Assembly: GCA_013329575.1 (NCBI GenBank)
Contig: DUJX01000012.1
Span: 1-10,366, forward strand
Source: Halobacteria archaeon
GTDB taxonomy: Archaea > Halobacteriota > Methanoliparia > Methanoliparales > Methanoliparaceae
Direction: 5' to 3'
Length of the DNA stretch: 10,366 nucleotides
Numbering within the stretch: the first letter of the stretch is position 1; every line of letters starts with the position of its first letter. A program made the position numbers and the translations under genes. Below, in pieces: positions 1 through 7,238 of the stretch. The notes under the pieces were generated by a model, which did no database searches, was not told the origin of the DNA, and saw nothing but the letters and a program-made list of their open reading frames with translations.

Positions 1-9
1 TTGATTACT

Positions 10-537
10 ATGAGAAGAGAGATAGATATACCAGATGGGGTTGATGTTACTATAGATAGGGATGTAGTAAAGGTTAATGGGCCAATAGGAACATTAGAGC
101 GGAGATTCAATTATCCTAAAGTAAAGATCTTTATGGAAGAGAAAAAAGTCGTCGTTGAATCTGATGGAGAGGATATCAAGAAAGAGCAGAGGGCAATATT
201 AGGTACTTTTGCGAGTCATATTTTAAATATGATCATTGGGGCCACAAAAGGGTTTGAATACGATCTTAAAATGGTTTATTCGCACTTTCCAATCCAGTTA
301 GAGATTAAGAATAATAAGTTATATATCAATAATTTTCTCGGAGAAAAATCGCCGAGAATTGCATCTTTTGCTGAAGATGTAAAGGTAAAGATCGATAAGG
401 ATATTATAACTGTGAGTGGAATGAACAAAGAAGCTGTTGGCCAGACCGCCGCCAATATTGAGGCTGCAACCAAGATCAAAAGGAAGGATCCTAGGGTTTT
501 CCAGGATGGTATTTATCTTACAAAAAAGAGTAAGTGA
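10..537 (+). CDS. rpl6: 50S ribosomal protein L6 (uL6)
   Basis: Large-subunit protein uL6, which binds 23S rRNA near the sarcin-ricin loop and the factor-binding site. The protein begins MRREIDIPDGV, as archaeal L6 does, and carries the conserved YSHFPIQ and NFLGEKSPR stretches near residues 90-115. The second L6 domain ends in GQTAANIEAAT and RVFQDGIYL, the family's C-terminal signature. With 175 residues it is of normal length. I chose the ATG at 10. An in-frame TTG at 1 is possible, and the true upstream context, including any ribosome-binding site, lies outside the window. The TGA at 2-4 in another frame could be the end of an upstream gene (S8 usually precedes L6 in archaea), but that is inference. 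The stop at 535-537 overlaps the possible GTG start of eL32. The identity is certain; only the start is open. Confidence 0.95.
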   Translation: MRREIDIPDGVDVTIDRDVVKVNGPIGTLERRFNYPKVKIFMEEKKVVVESDGEDIKKEQRAILGTFASHILNMIIGATKGFEYDLKMVYSHFPIQLEIKNNKLYINNFLGEKSPRIASFAEDVKVKIDKDIITVSGMNKEAVGQTAANIEAATKIKRKDPRVFQDGIYLTKKSK

Positions 538-542
538 TAGGT

Positions 543-959
543 ATGGATGATTTAAAAATCAAAGATGCGGTTTTTAGCGAGAAGGAACGTTTATTGAAAA
601 TTCGGAAAAAACAGAAAATTAAAAAACCTGATTTTGAGAAATATGGGCACAAACACAAGAAAAGGGTAACGAGTGCTTGGAGAAGACCCAGAGGTTCTCA
701 AGGTAAACATAGAATTATGCGAAAAGGGAAACCCCCTCTTGTAAAATCGGGATATGGTTCTCCTTCTTTAGTAAAAGGTCTTCATCCGTCTGGTTACGAA
801 GAAGTAATCGTATATAACGTTACTGAATTAAATTTTATCAATCCTGATGCACAAGTAGTACGGATCGGCCGATCGGTCGGTAGAAAAAAGAGATTGGATA
901 TAGAAGAGAAAGCAAAAAGTCTCAATATACATATTGTTAACACGGTGAAAGAGGTATGA
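543..959 (+). CDS. rpl32e: 50S ribosomal protein L32e (eL32)
   Basis: Archaeal/eukaryotic-type large-subunit protein eL32, absent from bacteria. The core reads AWRRPRGSQGKHR, then KSGYGSPSLVKGLHPSGYEE and VIVYNV, which are the family hallmarks. The N-terminus is a lysine/arginine-rich tail suited to rRNA binding. Two starts are possible. GTG at 534 overlaps the L6 stop (GTGA) but has no ribosome-binding site before it. ATG at 543 follows GTGAT at 534-538, which resembles the GGTGAT site used elsewhere in this operon, although the spacing is short. I prefer 543, giving 138 residues. The stop overlaps the eL19 start by ATGA, suggesting translational coupling. Confidence 0.93.
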   Translation: MDDLKIKDAVFSEKERLLKIRKKQKIKKPDFEKYGHKHKKRVTSAWRRPRGSQGKHRIMRKGKPPLVKSGYGSPSLVKGLHPSGYEEVIVYNVTELNFINPDAQVVRIGRSVGRKKRLDIEEKAKSLNIHIVNTVKEV

Positions 960-1423
960 CAAATCTTTTAAAACAAAAAAAACTTGCAGCAAAGGTTATG
1001 GATGTAGGTGTAGGCAGAGTCTATCTAGACCCAGAGCATAGTGAGGATATCTCGGCGGCTATTACACGAGAAGATATTAGAAATTTGATTAAAGAGGGAG
1101 CCATCAAGAAAACTCCGAAGAAAGGTATTAGTCGGGCTAGGGCAAGAGAGAGAGATCTTAAAAGAAAATATGGTCATAGAAAAGGACATGGACGAAGAAA
1201 AGGTGGACAGAATGCCAGATATCCAAGAAAATCGTATTGGATTAAGAATATACGGGCACAGAGAAGATATTTAAGAAAGCTGAAGGATGATGGTAGCATC
1301 GAGAGGTCTACTTACCGATTGCTCTATAGAAAATCAAAAGGTGGCGAATTTAAAAACGTTAATTCGTTGAATAGTTATATTGAGAACAAGAAACTTATTA
1401 CAAAGAATAAAGAGGGTGTATAA
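956..1423 (+). CDS. rpl19e: 50S ribosomal protein L19e (eL19)
   Basis: Archaeal/eukaryotic-type large-subunit protein eL19, a long helical protein that forms part of an intersubunit bridge. The N-terminal domain shows LKQKKLAAKVMDVG and the family-typical phrase for residues 25-55 ending in IREDI-like ITREDIRNLIKEGAI. It is followed by the highly basic GISRARARERDLKRK and YGHRKGHGRRKGGQNAR, then RAQRRYLRKLKDDG. Length is 155 residues, normal for archaea. The ATG at 956 overlaps the eL32 stop by four bases, and GGTGA at 944-948 gives a ribosome-binding site with about 7 nt spacing, so the start is well supported. Confidence 0.97.
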   Translation: MTNLLKQKKLAAKVMDVGVGRVYLDPEHSEDISAAITREDIRNLIKEGAIKKTPKKGISRARARERDLKRKYGHRKGHGRRKGGQNARYPRKSYWIKNIRAQRRYLRKLKDDGSIERSTYRLLYRKSKGGEFKNVNSLNSYIENKKLITKNKEGV

Positions 1424-1426
1424 GAG

Positions 1427-1945
1427 ATGGCCGATGGATATAGATATAGAGTTCATTTTAGAAGAAGGAGAGAGAATAAGACAAATTATCACAACCGATT
1501 AAAGTTATTGTCATCTAAAAAGCCGAGAGTTGTTGTTAGGAAGACCAATAAGAATATTATAGTTCAGCTGATTGAATATAATCCGACGGGAGATATCGTA
1601 TTGGCATCGGCAATAAGTAACGAGTTAGATTCTTACGGATATAACCAAAATAAAAGGAATATACCTGCAGCATATCTAACAGGGCTTTTGTTTGGTCTGA
1701 GAGTTAAAAAAAGTTTGGATATAGACGAAGCAATATTGGATATCGGTCTGAATACCTCTATAAAAGGTTCTAGAATATATGCTGCATTGAAAGGGATAAT
1801 CGATTCTGGTTTTTATGTAAACCATAGTCCTGAGATTTTACCCGACGATGATCTTGTGATGGGAAGCCATATAGATGAGAGTTTTAGTGATATTGTAGAT
1901 AAAGTTAAAAAAGAGGTTATAACCTCTTTTGGAGGATCGTTATGA
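1427..1945 (+). CDS. rpl18: 50S ribosomal protein L18 (uL18)
   Basis: 5S rRNA-binding large-subunit protein uL18, in the archaeal form related to eukaryotic L5. It starts [20 protein letters not shown] and continues with [20 protein letters not shown], the family's N-terminal signature. [13 protein letters not shown] and the ILDIGL segment mark the central domain, and an acidic C-terminal part includes the [15 protein letters not shown] region. The length of 172 residues is normal. A GAGGGTG site at 1412-1418 lies about 8 nt before the ATG. The last codons contain a perfect 22-bp palindrome (1909-1930) and the ribosome-binding site of uS5, and the stop overlaps the uS5 start by ATGA. Confidence 0.97.
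   Translation: MADGYRYRVHFRRRRENKTNYHNRLKLLSSKKPRVVVRKTNKNIIVQLIEYNPTGDIVLASAISNELDSYGYNQNKRNIPAAYLTGLLFGLRVKKSLDIDEAILDIGLNTSIKGSRIYAALKGIIDSGFYVNHSPEILPDDDLVMGSHIDESFSDIVDKVKKEVITSFGGSL
1909..1930. repeat. Perfect 22-bp palindrome in the uL18 3' end, next to the uS5 ribosome-binding site
   Basis: Each half is AAAAGAGGTTA followed by its exact reverse complement, with no mismatch over 11 base pairs. In RNA it would fold to a stem of about 9 bp closed by a tight loop. It encodes the KKEVITSF part of the uL18 C-terminus. The right half ends one base before the uS5 GGAGG (1931-1935). Whether it acts as a regulatory hairpin or is coincidental cannot be decided from one sequence. Confidence 0.6.
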
Positions 1946-2583
1946 AACAATCTGGAAGAAAAGAGAGAAGGCAGAAAAAAGTAGTTCAAGAAGAAGAATG
2001 GATACCAAAGACAAGACTCGGCCGGTTGGTCGCAGAACAAGAGATAAAAGATATAGATGACGTCTTGTCTTCGGAATATCCGTTAAAAGAAGTAGAGATA
2101 GTGAATTTATTGCTTCCCGATCTTGTGGATGAGGTTCTCGATATCAATATGGTACAGAGAATGACCGATTCTGGAAGAAGGGTAAAATTCGATGCTACCG
2201 TCGTGGTCGGCAATAGACGAGGGTACGTCGGTGTTGGTATAGGAAAAGATGCCGAGGTAGGCAATGCTATCAGAAAGAGTACAAGAGATGCAAAATTAAA
2301 TATCATAAAAGTTTTAAGAGGTTGTGGATCCTGGGAATGCAAATGTGGTACGGCGCATTCTATCCCATACAAGGTAGAGGGCAAGGCCAGCAGTGTTAAG
2401 GTAGTAATTATACCGGCACCGAAAGGTTTGGGTTTGGTTGCGGGTGAGACGGCAAGAAAAGTATTGGAGTTGGCTGGAGTAAAAGATGCATGGACTCAGG
2501 CGTATGGAGAGACCAGGACGAGTGTTAATTTTGCCAAAGCAACATATGATGCTCTTAAACAAGTTTCTCTAATAAAGCAATAA
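1942..2583 (+). CDS. rps5: 30S ribosomal protein S5 (uS5)
   Basis: Small-subunit protein uS5, involved in decoding accuracy and mRNA entry. After a basic N-terminal extension (KERRQKK) and [13 protein letters not shown], the S5 dsRNA-binding domain runs from about residue 65: [15 protein letters not shown], then [20 protein letters not shown]. The C-terminal S5 domain has the archaeal phrase [18 protein letters not shown] and [20 protein letters not shown]. Length is 213 residues, usual for archaea. The start is firmly set by GGAGG at 1931-1935, 6 nt before the ATG, and by the ATGA overlap with uL18. A perfect palindrome lies directly upstream of that site and could affect initiation. Confidence 0.98.
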   Translation: MKQSGRKERRQKKVVQEEEWIPKTRLGRLVAEQEIKDIDDVLSSEYPLKEVEIVNLLLPDLVDEVLDINMVQRMTDSGRRVKFDATVVVGNRRGYVGVGIGKDAEVGNAIRKSTRDAKLNIIKVLRGCGSWECKCGTAHSIPYKVEGKASSVKVVIIPAPKGLGLVAGETARKVLELAGVKDAWTQAYGETRTSVNFAKATYDALKQVSLIKQ

Positions 2584-2614
2584 AGATTAAAGAAAGGTAG
2601 AGAGGAAGACAAAA

Positions 2615-3073
2615 ATGTATGCGGTAATCATGCTTCGTAGTAATGTTGGTGTTAAAAAACCTATAAAAGACACGTTGGAACTGTTGAGATTGCATAAAAT
2701 AAACCATTGCGTCTTTTTAGACGAGAACGAGTATAACAAAGGAATGCTTCAGAAGGTAAAAGATTTCGTGGCGTGGGGTGAGGTTGATAAGGAGACATTG
2801 ATGACGATAATGGAAGAGAGAGGAAGATTGATTGGTAATATCAGGTTAAAAGATGTATCCTTGGAAGATACTTCGTTTGGATCATTAGATCTGTTTGTAG
2901 AGGCTTTGTTATCAGGAAAGGCAAATTTTAACGATATACCTACATTAAAGCCTGTTTTTAGATTACATCCCCCAAGAAAAGGGCATAAAGGCATTAAAAA
3001 AAGTTTTAAGGCAGGGGGAGAACTAGGATATCATGGAGATAAGATAAACGATCTCTTATTAAAGATGAGGTGA
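2615..3073 (+). CDS. rpl30: 50S ribosomal protein L30 (uL30)
   Basis: Large-subunit protein uL30 in the long archaeal form, related to eukaryotic L7. The N-terminus MYAVIMLRSNVGVKKPIKDT matches the family pattern of a hydrophobic first strand followed by the VGV turn. LRLHKINHCVFLDEN and KVKDFVAWGEVDKETLMTI are further family stretches, and FRLHPPRKGHKGIKKSF with YHGDKINDLLLKM closes the protein. Length is 152 residues, as expected. The ATG follows GAGG at 2602-2605 with about 9 nt spacing. A second Met at residue 6 is less likely because it would remove the first strand. The 31-bp gap after uS5 holds only this ribosome-binding region. Confidence 0.97.
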   Translation: MYAVIMLRSNVGVKKPIKDTLELLRLHKINHCVFLDENEYNKGMLQKVKDFVAWGEVDKETLMTIMEERGRLIGNIRLKDVSLEDTSFGSLDLFVEALLSGKANFNDIPTLKPVFRLHPPRKGHKGIKKSFKAGGELGYHGDKINDLLLKMR

Positions 3074-3074
3074 T
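3067..3074 (+). promoter_or_regulatory. Ribosome-binding site that fixes the uL15 start
   Basis: GAGGTGAT matches the archaeal 16S anti-Shine-Dalgarno sequence along all eight bases and lies 7 nt before the ATG at 3082. The GTG at 3070, a possible longer start, is part of this site and is therefore unlikely to initiate. The site also contains the uL30 stop codon (3071-3073). Confidence 0.8.
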
Positions 3075-3081
3075 TTCATCT

Positions 3082-3528
3082 ATGCCAAAGAATAAAACAA
3101 GCAAGTACAGGGGATCAAGAACCTGTGGATGTGGTAATTCTAAGCGAAGGCGGGGCGCAGGAAACAGAGGTGGTCATGGTAATGCAGGGTCTTTTAAACA
3201 TCATAAGGTAAGAGCTAAAAAGATGGGGTTGAAGTTTGGAAAATATGGGTTTAAAAGACCTATCTCTCAAATAAAACAGAAAAAAGTCATTAATATTGGT
3301 GATTTGGATTATTTAATACCACAACTTGCATCTAAAGGGTTGTTAGAAGATGAAGGAGAATATTTATCCATAAATCTTGCCTCTATTGGAGTAGATAAAA
3401 TATTAGGATCGGGGCAATTGAGATATTCTGATAAAAAACTACGACTTACGGCAAAAGATTTTTCGGAAAAAGCGGTAGAGAAGATCAAGGAGTATGGTGG
3501 AGAGATAATATTGGATGAAGGGATATAG
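3082..3528 (+). CDS. rpl15: 50S ribosomal protein L15 (uL15)
   Basis: Large-subunit protein uL15, an early 23S rRNA-binding assembly protein. The N-terminus MPKNKTSKYRGSRTCGCG leads into the long basic, glycine-rich tail (KRRRGAGNRGGHGNAGSFKHH) that is divided here from the globular part at about residue 55. The globular domain includes INIGDL, then LEDEGEYLSINLASIGVDKI and the final KIKEYGGEIIL typical of L15/L18e-fold proteins. The start at 3082 gives 148 residues and matches family N-termini. The GTG at 3070 belongs to the ribosome-binding site. This is the last ribosomal protein before secY; a 53-bp spacer follows. Confidence 0.96.
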   Translation: MPKNKTSKYRGSRTCGCGNSKRRRGAGNRGGHGNAGSFKHHKVRAKKMGLKFGKYGFKRPISQIKQKKVINIGDLDYLIPQLASKGLLEDEGEYLSINLASIGVDKILGSGQLRYSDKKLRLTAKDFSEKAVEKIKEYGGEIILDEGI

Positions 3529-3581
3529 TACTAATCCTTCCCTATCAAAAAACCTTTTCCAATAAATTAAAATGGATTACT
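3529..3581 (+). other. Spacer between uL15 and secY, possible secY promoter
   Basis: This AT-rich 53-bp gap contains AATAAATTAAAA at 3560-3571, which could serve as a TATA element, but it lies too close to the secY ATG for a normal leader. No clear ribosome-binding site precedes secY. A weak stem (GGGAT near the uL15 end with ATCCT at about 3534) might form. I cannot show promoter or terminator activity, and read-through from uL15 remains the simplest view. Confidence 0.25.
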
Positions 3582-5081
3582 ATGCCTGAAACGATGACGG
3601 GATTCAGATCTACTATTGATTCTCTCTTTAGAATAATACCTACGGTCAAAAAACCTATTGGCCATGTCCATTTTAGAACGAAACTGGGCTGGACTATCGG
3701 TATCCTTCTTCTTTATTTCATCTTGATGGAGATTCCTATGATAGGGATAAGCCCAGAAAGCATCGATTATTTCGGTGCGTTCAGAGCCATTATGGGTGGT
3801 TCAAATGGGTCTATAATCCACCTCGGTATCGGACCCATCGTGATGGCATCCATTATACTGCAGCTACTGGTCGGTGCCAAGATCATAAACCTTAACCTCG
3901 GCGATCCGAACGATCAACGATTCTATCAGGGAATGCAGCGGGTCTTGGTAATGATAATGATCGTTTTAGAATCGCTTCCATTATTGATCGGGGGGGTTAT
4001 CCTGCCTGATCCGGTTCTTGTTGCTACCCTCGGAAGACCGGTCGTCTTGTTACTGCTCTTCGTCCAACTCTTCATAGGCGGTCTTTTGATATTATATATG
4101 GACGAGGTCGTGTCTAAATGGGGCATCGGGTCTGGAATAAGTCTATTCATATTGGCAGGCGTAGCTCAATCTTTGATTATTGGGCTATTTAATTGGCATA
4201 TAAGTGCATTTACAGGATTTCCAGCAGGATTTATCCCGCTTTGGGTTGAATTGATCCGAACAGGTGCTATCACGAGTATAAGAAATGTCATGATAGACGG
4301 ACAGGTTCTCGCGTTGATAAGTACTATCGTCGTCTTCTGTATTGTAGTATATTTTGAAGGTATGAGAGTAGAGATACCATTATCCCATCAGATGGTACGG
4401 GGTGCCCGAGGCAGGTATCCTATTAAACTTATATATGCGAGTGTTCTTCCTATAATTCTTGTAAGTACATTACAGGCGGTAATCCAGATGATAGGAATGC
4501 AGTTATGGCATTCAGGCGTTCCGCTCATAGGAAATAACGCGTTGATCGGGGCATACTCTGCCGTCTCACCCACAGAACCGATCAGTGGATTGATGTATTA
4601 TTTAAACCCGATAAATTCTCCATACGATTGGATTCCGTCACTCGTAGCAGAGAGATTTCATATGTTAGGAGCGATTCCTCCTGATGGATGGCAGATAGTA
4701 TTAAGGTTCGTTATAAATGCTGCCTTCTTCATAATCGGTGGTATAATATTTGCTGTCTTCTGGGTAGAAGTAAGCAATATGAATTCTGAGGCCGTAGCCA
4801 ATCAGATACACCGATCTGGTCTACAGATTCCAGGATTCAGAAGAGATCCTCTTACGCTGAAGAAACGATTGGACAATTATATACCCAAGATAACGGTATT
4901 GAGCGGTGCATTAATAGGTGGGCTTGCATTATTCTCCAGCTTGTTTGGACTTATTGGAGGAATAAGCGGTACCGGTATGTTACTGGCTGTAGGTATAGCT
5001 TACAGGCTGTATGAAGAGATGGCATCGCAGCAGATGATGGAGATGTATCCTTTCATGAGGAGATTTTTTGGTGAGGAATGA
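3582..5081 (+). CDS. secY: Preprotein translocase subunit SecY
   Basis: Pore subunit of the SecYE-beta (Sec61-type) channel, which moves proteins across or into the cell membrane. Ten membrane helices can be placed roughly at residues 35-55, 82-104, 119-138, 153-173, 185-204, 240-258, 281-304, 370-395, 437-458 and 463-475. Family signatures include GIGSGISLFILAGV after helix 4, the basic cytoplasmic loop GMRVEIPLSHQMVRGARGRY, and HRSGLQIPGFRRDP in the loop between helices 8 and 9 that contacts the ribosome. Length is 499 residues, at the long end for archaea. The extra length is the loop between helices 7 and 8 (about 305-369), seen in several euryarchaeal groups. The adenylate kinase gene that commonly follows secY in euryarchaea is absent. 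Confidence 0.98.
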   Translation: MPETMTGFRSTIDSLFRIIPTVKKPIGHVHFRTKLGWTIGILLLYFILMEIPMIGISPESIDYFGAFRAIMGGSNGSIIHLGIGPIVMASIILQLLVGAKIINLNLGDPNDQRFYQGMQRVLVMIMIVLESLPLLIGGVILPDPVLVATLGRPVVLLLLFVQLFIGGLLILYMDEVVSKWGIGSGISLFILAGVAQSLIIGLFNWHISAFTGFPAGFIPLWVELIRTGAITSIRNVMIDGQVLALISTIVVFCIVVYFEGMRVEIPLSHQMVRGARGRYPIKLIYASVLPIILVSTLQAVIQMIGMQLWHSGVPLIGNNALIGAYSAVSPTEPISGLMYYLNPINSPYDWIPSLVAERFHMLGAIPPDGWQIVLRFVINAAFFIIGGIIFAVFWVEVSNMNSEAVANQIHRSGLQIPGFRRDPLTLKKRLDNYIPKITVLSGALIGGLALFSSLFGLIGGISGTGMLLAVGIAYRLYEEMASQQMMEMYPFMRRFFGEE

Positions 5082-5087
5082 TTTAAG

Positions 5088-5759
5088 ATGAATTGGAAAG
5101 ATTTGATCAGCAAGGTTGCGTTGGTTCTCGGTTTTGCATTACTCTTTGGGATAATGATCGGCGGTCAGGGTTTTCGGGATGCAGTAGCTATGTCGGTAGA
5201 TTTTATTTTTAGACCATTAGCCGATGTTTTAACCGCAAGTAATCTTCATATCTTGTTATTGATATTAGCGTTTATTACGGGGCTGGTTACAACGGTGATC
5301 CAGAGATATACGATTGATTGGGGGAATATGAAAGCGTCGCAAGAACGGATGAAGAATCTGCAGAAAGAGTTCAGGGCGGCTCAATTGGCCGGTGATACAA
5401 AAAGGATAGAAGAGCTTAACGAAGAGAGCAGAAAACTTATGCAGGATAGTGCATCTATGCAGATGCAGCAGTTAAAGCCGATGGGATACATATCGATAAT
5501 AACGATCCCGATTATAATGTGGCTGTATGTTTATTTGAAGGATATTTACGGTGTATATGGTTTCGGCAAATTAACCGGTGTTGTAAATGGGCCTCTCTTT
5601 GCATTTCCGTTTGTGGGCGAAAGAATGATGGTTGATCCGCTATTTTGGGGTCTTCAATGGTGGTTTTTATGGTATTTAGTATGTTCTATCTTCTTTGGAC
5701 AGATATTTAGTAAATTGTTAAATACAGGAATGAGTACCACATCTACATCTACGGATTGA
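5088..5759 (+). CDS. DUF106 membrane protein, archaeal EMC3/Oxa1-superfamily insertase homologue
   Basis: Integral membrane protein of the archaeal DUF106 family, which belongs to the Oxa1/YidC/Get1/EMC3 superfamily; the proposed role is membrane protein insertion beside SecY. Hydrophobic segments lie at about residues 8-25, 53-72, 132-150 and 187-208. Between the second and third is a charged helical hairpin (about 76-125) containing QERMKNLQKEFRAAQ and KRIEELNEESRKLMQD, a likely cytoplasmic coiled coil as in family members. A methionine/glutamine-rich stretch (SMQMQQLKPM) leads into the third helix, as in Oxa1-type proteins. The tail is serine/threonine-rich. GGTGAGG at 5070-5076 is the ribosome-binding site. 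The 6-bp gap to secY indicates co-expression. Function is inferred from the family, not shown here. Confidence 0.9.
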   Translation: MNWKDLISKVALVLGFALLFGIMIGGQGFRDAVAMSVDFIFRPLADVLTASNLHILLLILAFITGLVTTVIQRYTIDWGNMKASQERMKNLQKEFRAAQLAGDTKRIEELNEESRKLMQDSASMQMQQLKPMGYISIITIPIIMWLYVYLKDIYGVYGFGKLTGVVNGPLFAFPFVGERMMVDPLFWGLQWWFLWYLVCSIFFGQIFSKLLNTGMSTTSTSTD

Positions 5760-5770
5760 ATTTTTTTAAA

Positions 5771-6307
5771 ATGAAGATAACGATAAGTGGGCATGCAGGG
5801 AGTGGAAAAACATCTGTCTCAAGAGAGTTGGCAAAAGCTACTGGATTTAAGGTTATCTCTGCTGGTAGTGTCTTTAGAGATCTAGCAAAAGATGCCAATA
5901 TGACGCTGGAAGAATTTAGTTTATATGCGAAAGATGACAAAGAGGTCGATTCTTTGGTAGACAGACGGCAGGTAGAACTATCGAATAAGTACAAAGATTG
6001 CATCGTAGAGGGGAGATTATCTGGCTGGATGATAAAAGAAGCAGATTTTAAAGTATGGTTACAGTCATCGATAGAGACGAGGATCAGACGTATTATAAAC
6101 AGAGAGAATAGAACGTATGAATCTGTCTTAAAAGAGACGATCTCGCGCGAAAGAGTTGAAAAAGATAGGTATAAAAAATTTTATAATATTGATATAGACG
6201 ATCTTTCCATATACGATCTGGTTATTAATACTGAACGATGGGACATATTTGGTGTCAGCGAGATAATACACAAAGGGCTGGAGCGATTAAAAGATGGTAG
6301 GGATTAG
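5771..6307 (+). CDS. cmk: Cytidylate kinase, archaeal type
   Basis: Cytosolic kinase that phosphorylates CMP or dCMP with ATP to the diphosphate, feeding CTP/dCTP synthesis. The P-loop is GHAGSGKTS at residues 7-15. AGSVFRDLAK (31-40), DRRQVEL (64-70) and VEGRLSGWM (79-87) are the nucleotide-monophosphate-binding signatures of archaeal Cmk. The arginine-rich RERVEKDRYKKFYNIDIDD (126-144) is the lid, and YDLVINTERW follows. Length is 178 residues, normal. The ATG at 5771 puts the P-loop strand at the N-terminus, as in orthologues. An in-frame TTG at 5756 would add five residues and overlap the DUF106 stop. No good ribosome-binding site is visible for either start; a run of seven T lies just upstream. 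The 3' end overlaps cbf5 by 14 bp. Confidence 0.93.
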   Translation: MKITISGHAGSGKTSVSRELAKATGFKVISAGSVFRDLAKDANMTLEEFSLYAKDDKEVDSLVDRRQVELSNKYKDCIVEGRLSGWMIKEADFKVWLQSSIETRIRRIINRENRTYESVLKETISRERVEKDRYKKFYNIDIDDLSIYDLVINTERWDIFGVSEIIHKGLERLKDGRD

Positions 6308-7238
6308 ACCGGAGGAGAGGCCCATCGAAGAGTATATTAGGAAGGGGATAATAAACCTCGATAAACCACCTGGACCGACCAGCCATGAAGTGAGTGCGTG
6401 GATACGAAAGATCTTTAATTTAGACAAAGTGGGGCATGGTGGCACCCTCGATCCACGGGCAACAGGGGTCTTACCTATACTTCTGGAGGATGCAACTAAG
6501 ATAACTCCTTTTTTGCTATCATCCGACAAAGAATACGTCTGCTTGATGAAGTTACATAAAAAGGTATCTGAAAAAAGGCTTTTAAAGGCGTTTTCTAAAT
6601 TTGAAGGTGTGATATACCAAAAACCTCCGCTCAAGTCTGCGGTTAAAAGGGTAACCAGAAAAAGAAAAGTTTATAAGTTGAGGTTATTAGAATTAGAAGA
6701 TAAAGATGTACTTTTTAAAGTTAAATGTGAATCTGGTACCTACATACGGGTACTATGTCATGATATCGGACAATTTTTAGGTGTAGGTGCAAGTATGTAC
6801 GAATTAAGGAGGGTATTGTCCGAACCGTTCGTAGAATCTGATTGTGTTACGATGCATGATCTCGTCGATTCATATTTTTTATGGAAAGAGTGTGGCGAAG
6901 AAAAATATTTAAGAGAAAAGATATTACCTATAGAGAACGTTCTAAAACATATACCAAAAATTTATATAAAAGATTCCACAGTTGATGCTATCTGTCACGG
7001 AGCAGATCTGGCAGCACCAGGAGTTGCAAATAATGGTATCGCCGATGATGTATCGATAGGAGGCCGCGTGGCGTTATATACACAAAAAGGTGAGGTAGTC
7101 GCTCTTGCTATCGCTAAACGTGACCTAAAAAAGGGTGTATTTTATAAAAAAGGGATCGTTGCGGATACCGAGCGAGTTATAATGCAACCAAACACGTATC
7201 CTAAATATTGGAAGAATGCCGGGGTGGCTGAGCGGTAA
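6294..7238 (+). CDS. cbf5: Cbf5 (TruB-family) pseudouridine synthase, catalytic subunit of H/ACA RNP
   Basis: Archaeal Cbf5/dyskerin homologue. It isomerises uridine to pseudouridine in rRNA with H/ACA guide RNAs, Gar1, Nop10 and L7Ae, and can act on U55 of tRNA. The catalytic motif GHGGTLDPRATGVLP has Asp53 as the active-site aspartate. NLDKPPGPTSHEV (21-33), QKPPLKSAVKR (109-119) and ESGTYIRVLCHDIG (146-159) are further TruB-domain signatures. A PUA RNA-binding domain occupies about residues 222-297, including HGADLAAPGV. The length of 314 residues is normal. The ATG overlaps cmk, with GGAG at 6280-6283 upstream. The last six sense codons and the TAA (7236-7238) lie inside the tRNA-Ser gene. 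The conserved protein probably ends near YPKYWK, so the final residues look like a by-product of that overlap. Confidence 0.97.
   Translation: MVGIRPEERPIEEYIRKGIINLDKPPGPTSHEVSAWIRKIFNLDKVGHGGTLDPRATGVLPILLEDATKITPFLLSSDKEYVCLMKLHKKVSEKRLLKAFSKFEGVIYQKPPLKSAVKRVTRKRKVYKLRLLELEDKDVLFKVKCESGTYIRVLCHDIGQFLGVGASMYELRRVLSEPFVESDCVTMHDLVDSYFLWKECGEEKYLREKILPIENVLKHIPKIYIKDSTVDAICHGADLAAPGVANNGIADDVSIGGRVALYTQKGEVVALAIAKRDLKKGVFYKKGIVADTERVIMQPNTYPKYWKNAGVAER

Noticed and set aside
276..479. Antisense open frames across the ribosomal genes (such as 276-479, 1813-2040, 1986-2384, 3926-4150, 9265-9570)
   Set aside because: They mirror strong, conserved genes on the + strand, have no recognisable domains and lack convincing start sites.
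863..876. GC-rich overlapping palindromes (GATCGGCCGATC and CCGATCGG) in eL32
   Set aside because: Short, within the codons of the conserved RIGRSVGRKK region, with no repeat elsewhere that I noticed; coding sequence explains it.
5451..5466. Small hairpin GCATCT-ATGC-AGATGC in the DUF106 gene
   Set aside because: A 6-bp stem inside a coding stretch of repeated Met/Gln codons; expected by chance and not near any junction.
5761..5767. Run of seven T between the DUF106 gene and cmk as an archaeal oligo-T terminator
   Set aside because: A single short T run with the next gene starting four bases later; similar runs occur by chance in AT-rich DNA, so termination is unsupported.
5756..5770. TTG at 5756 as the start of cytidylate kinase
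   Set aside because: It adds five residues before the conserved MKITISG start, and the ATG at 5771 fits family N-termini better.
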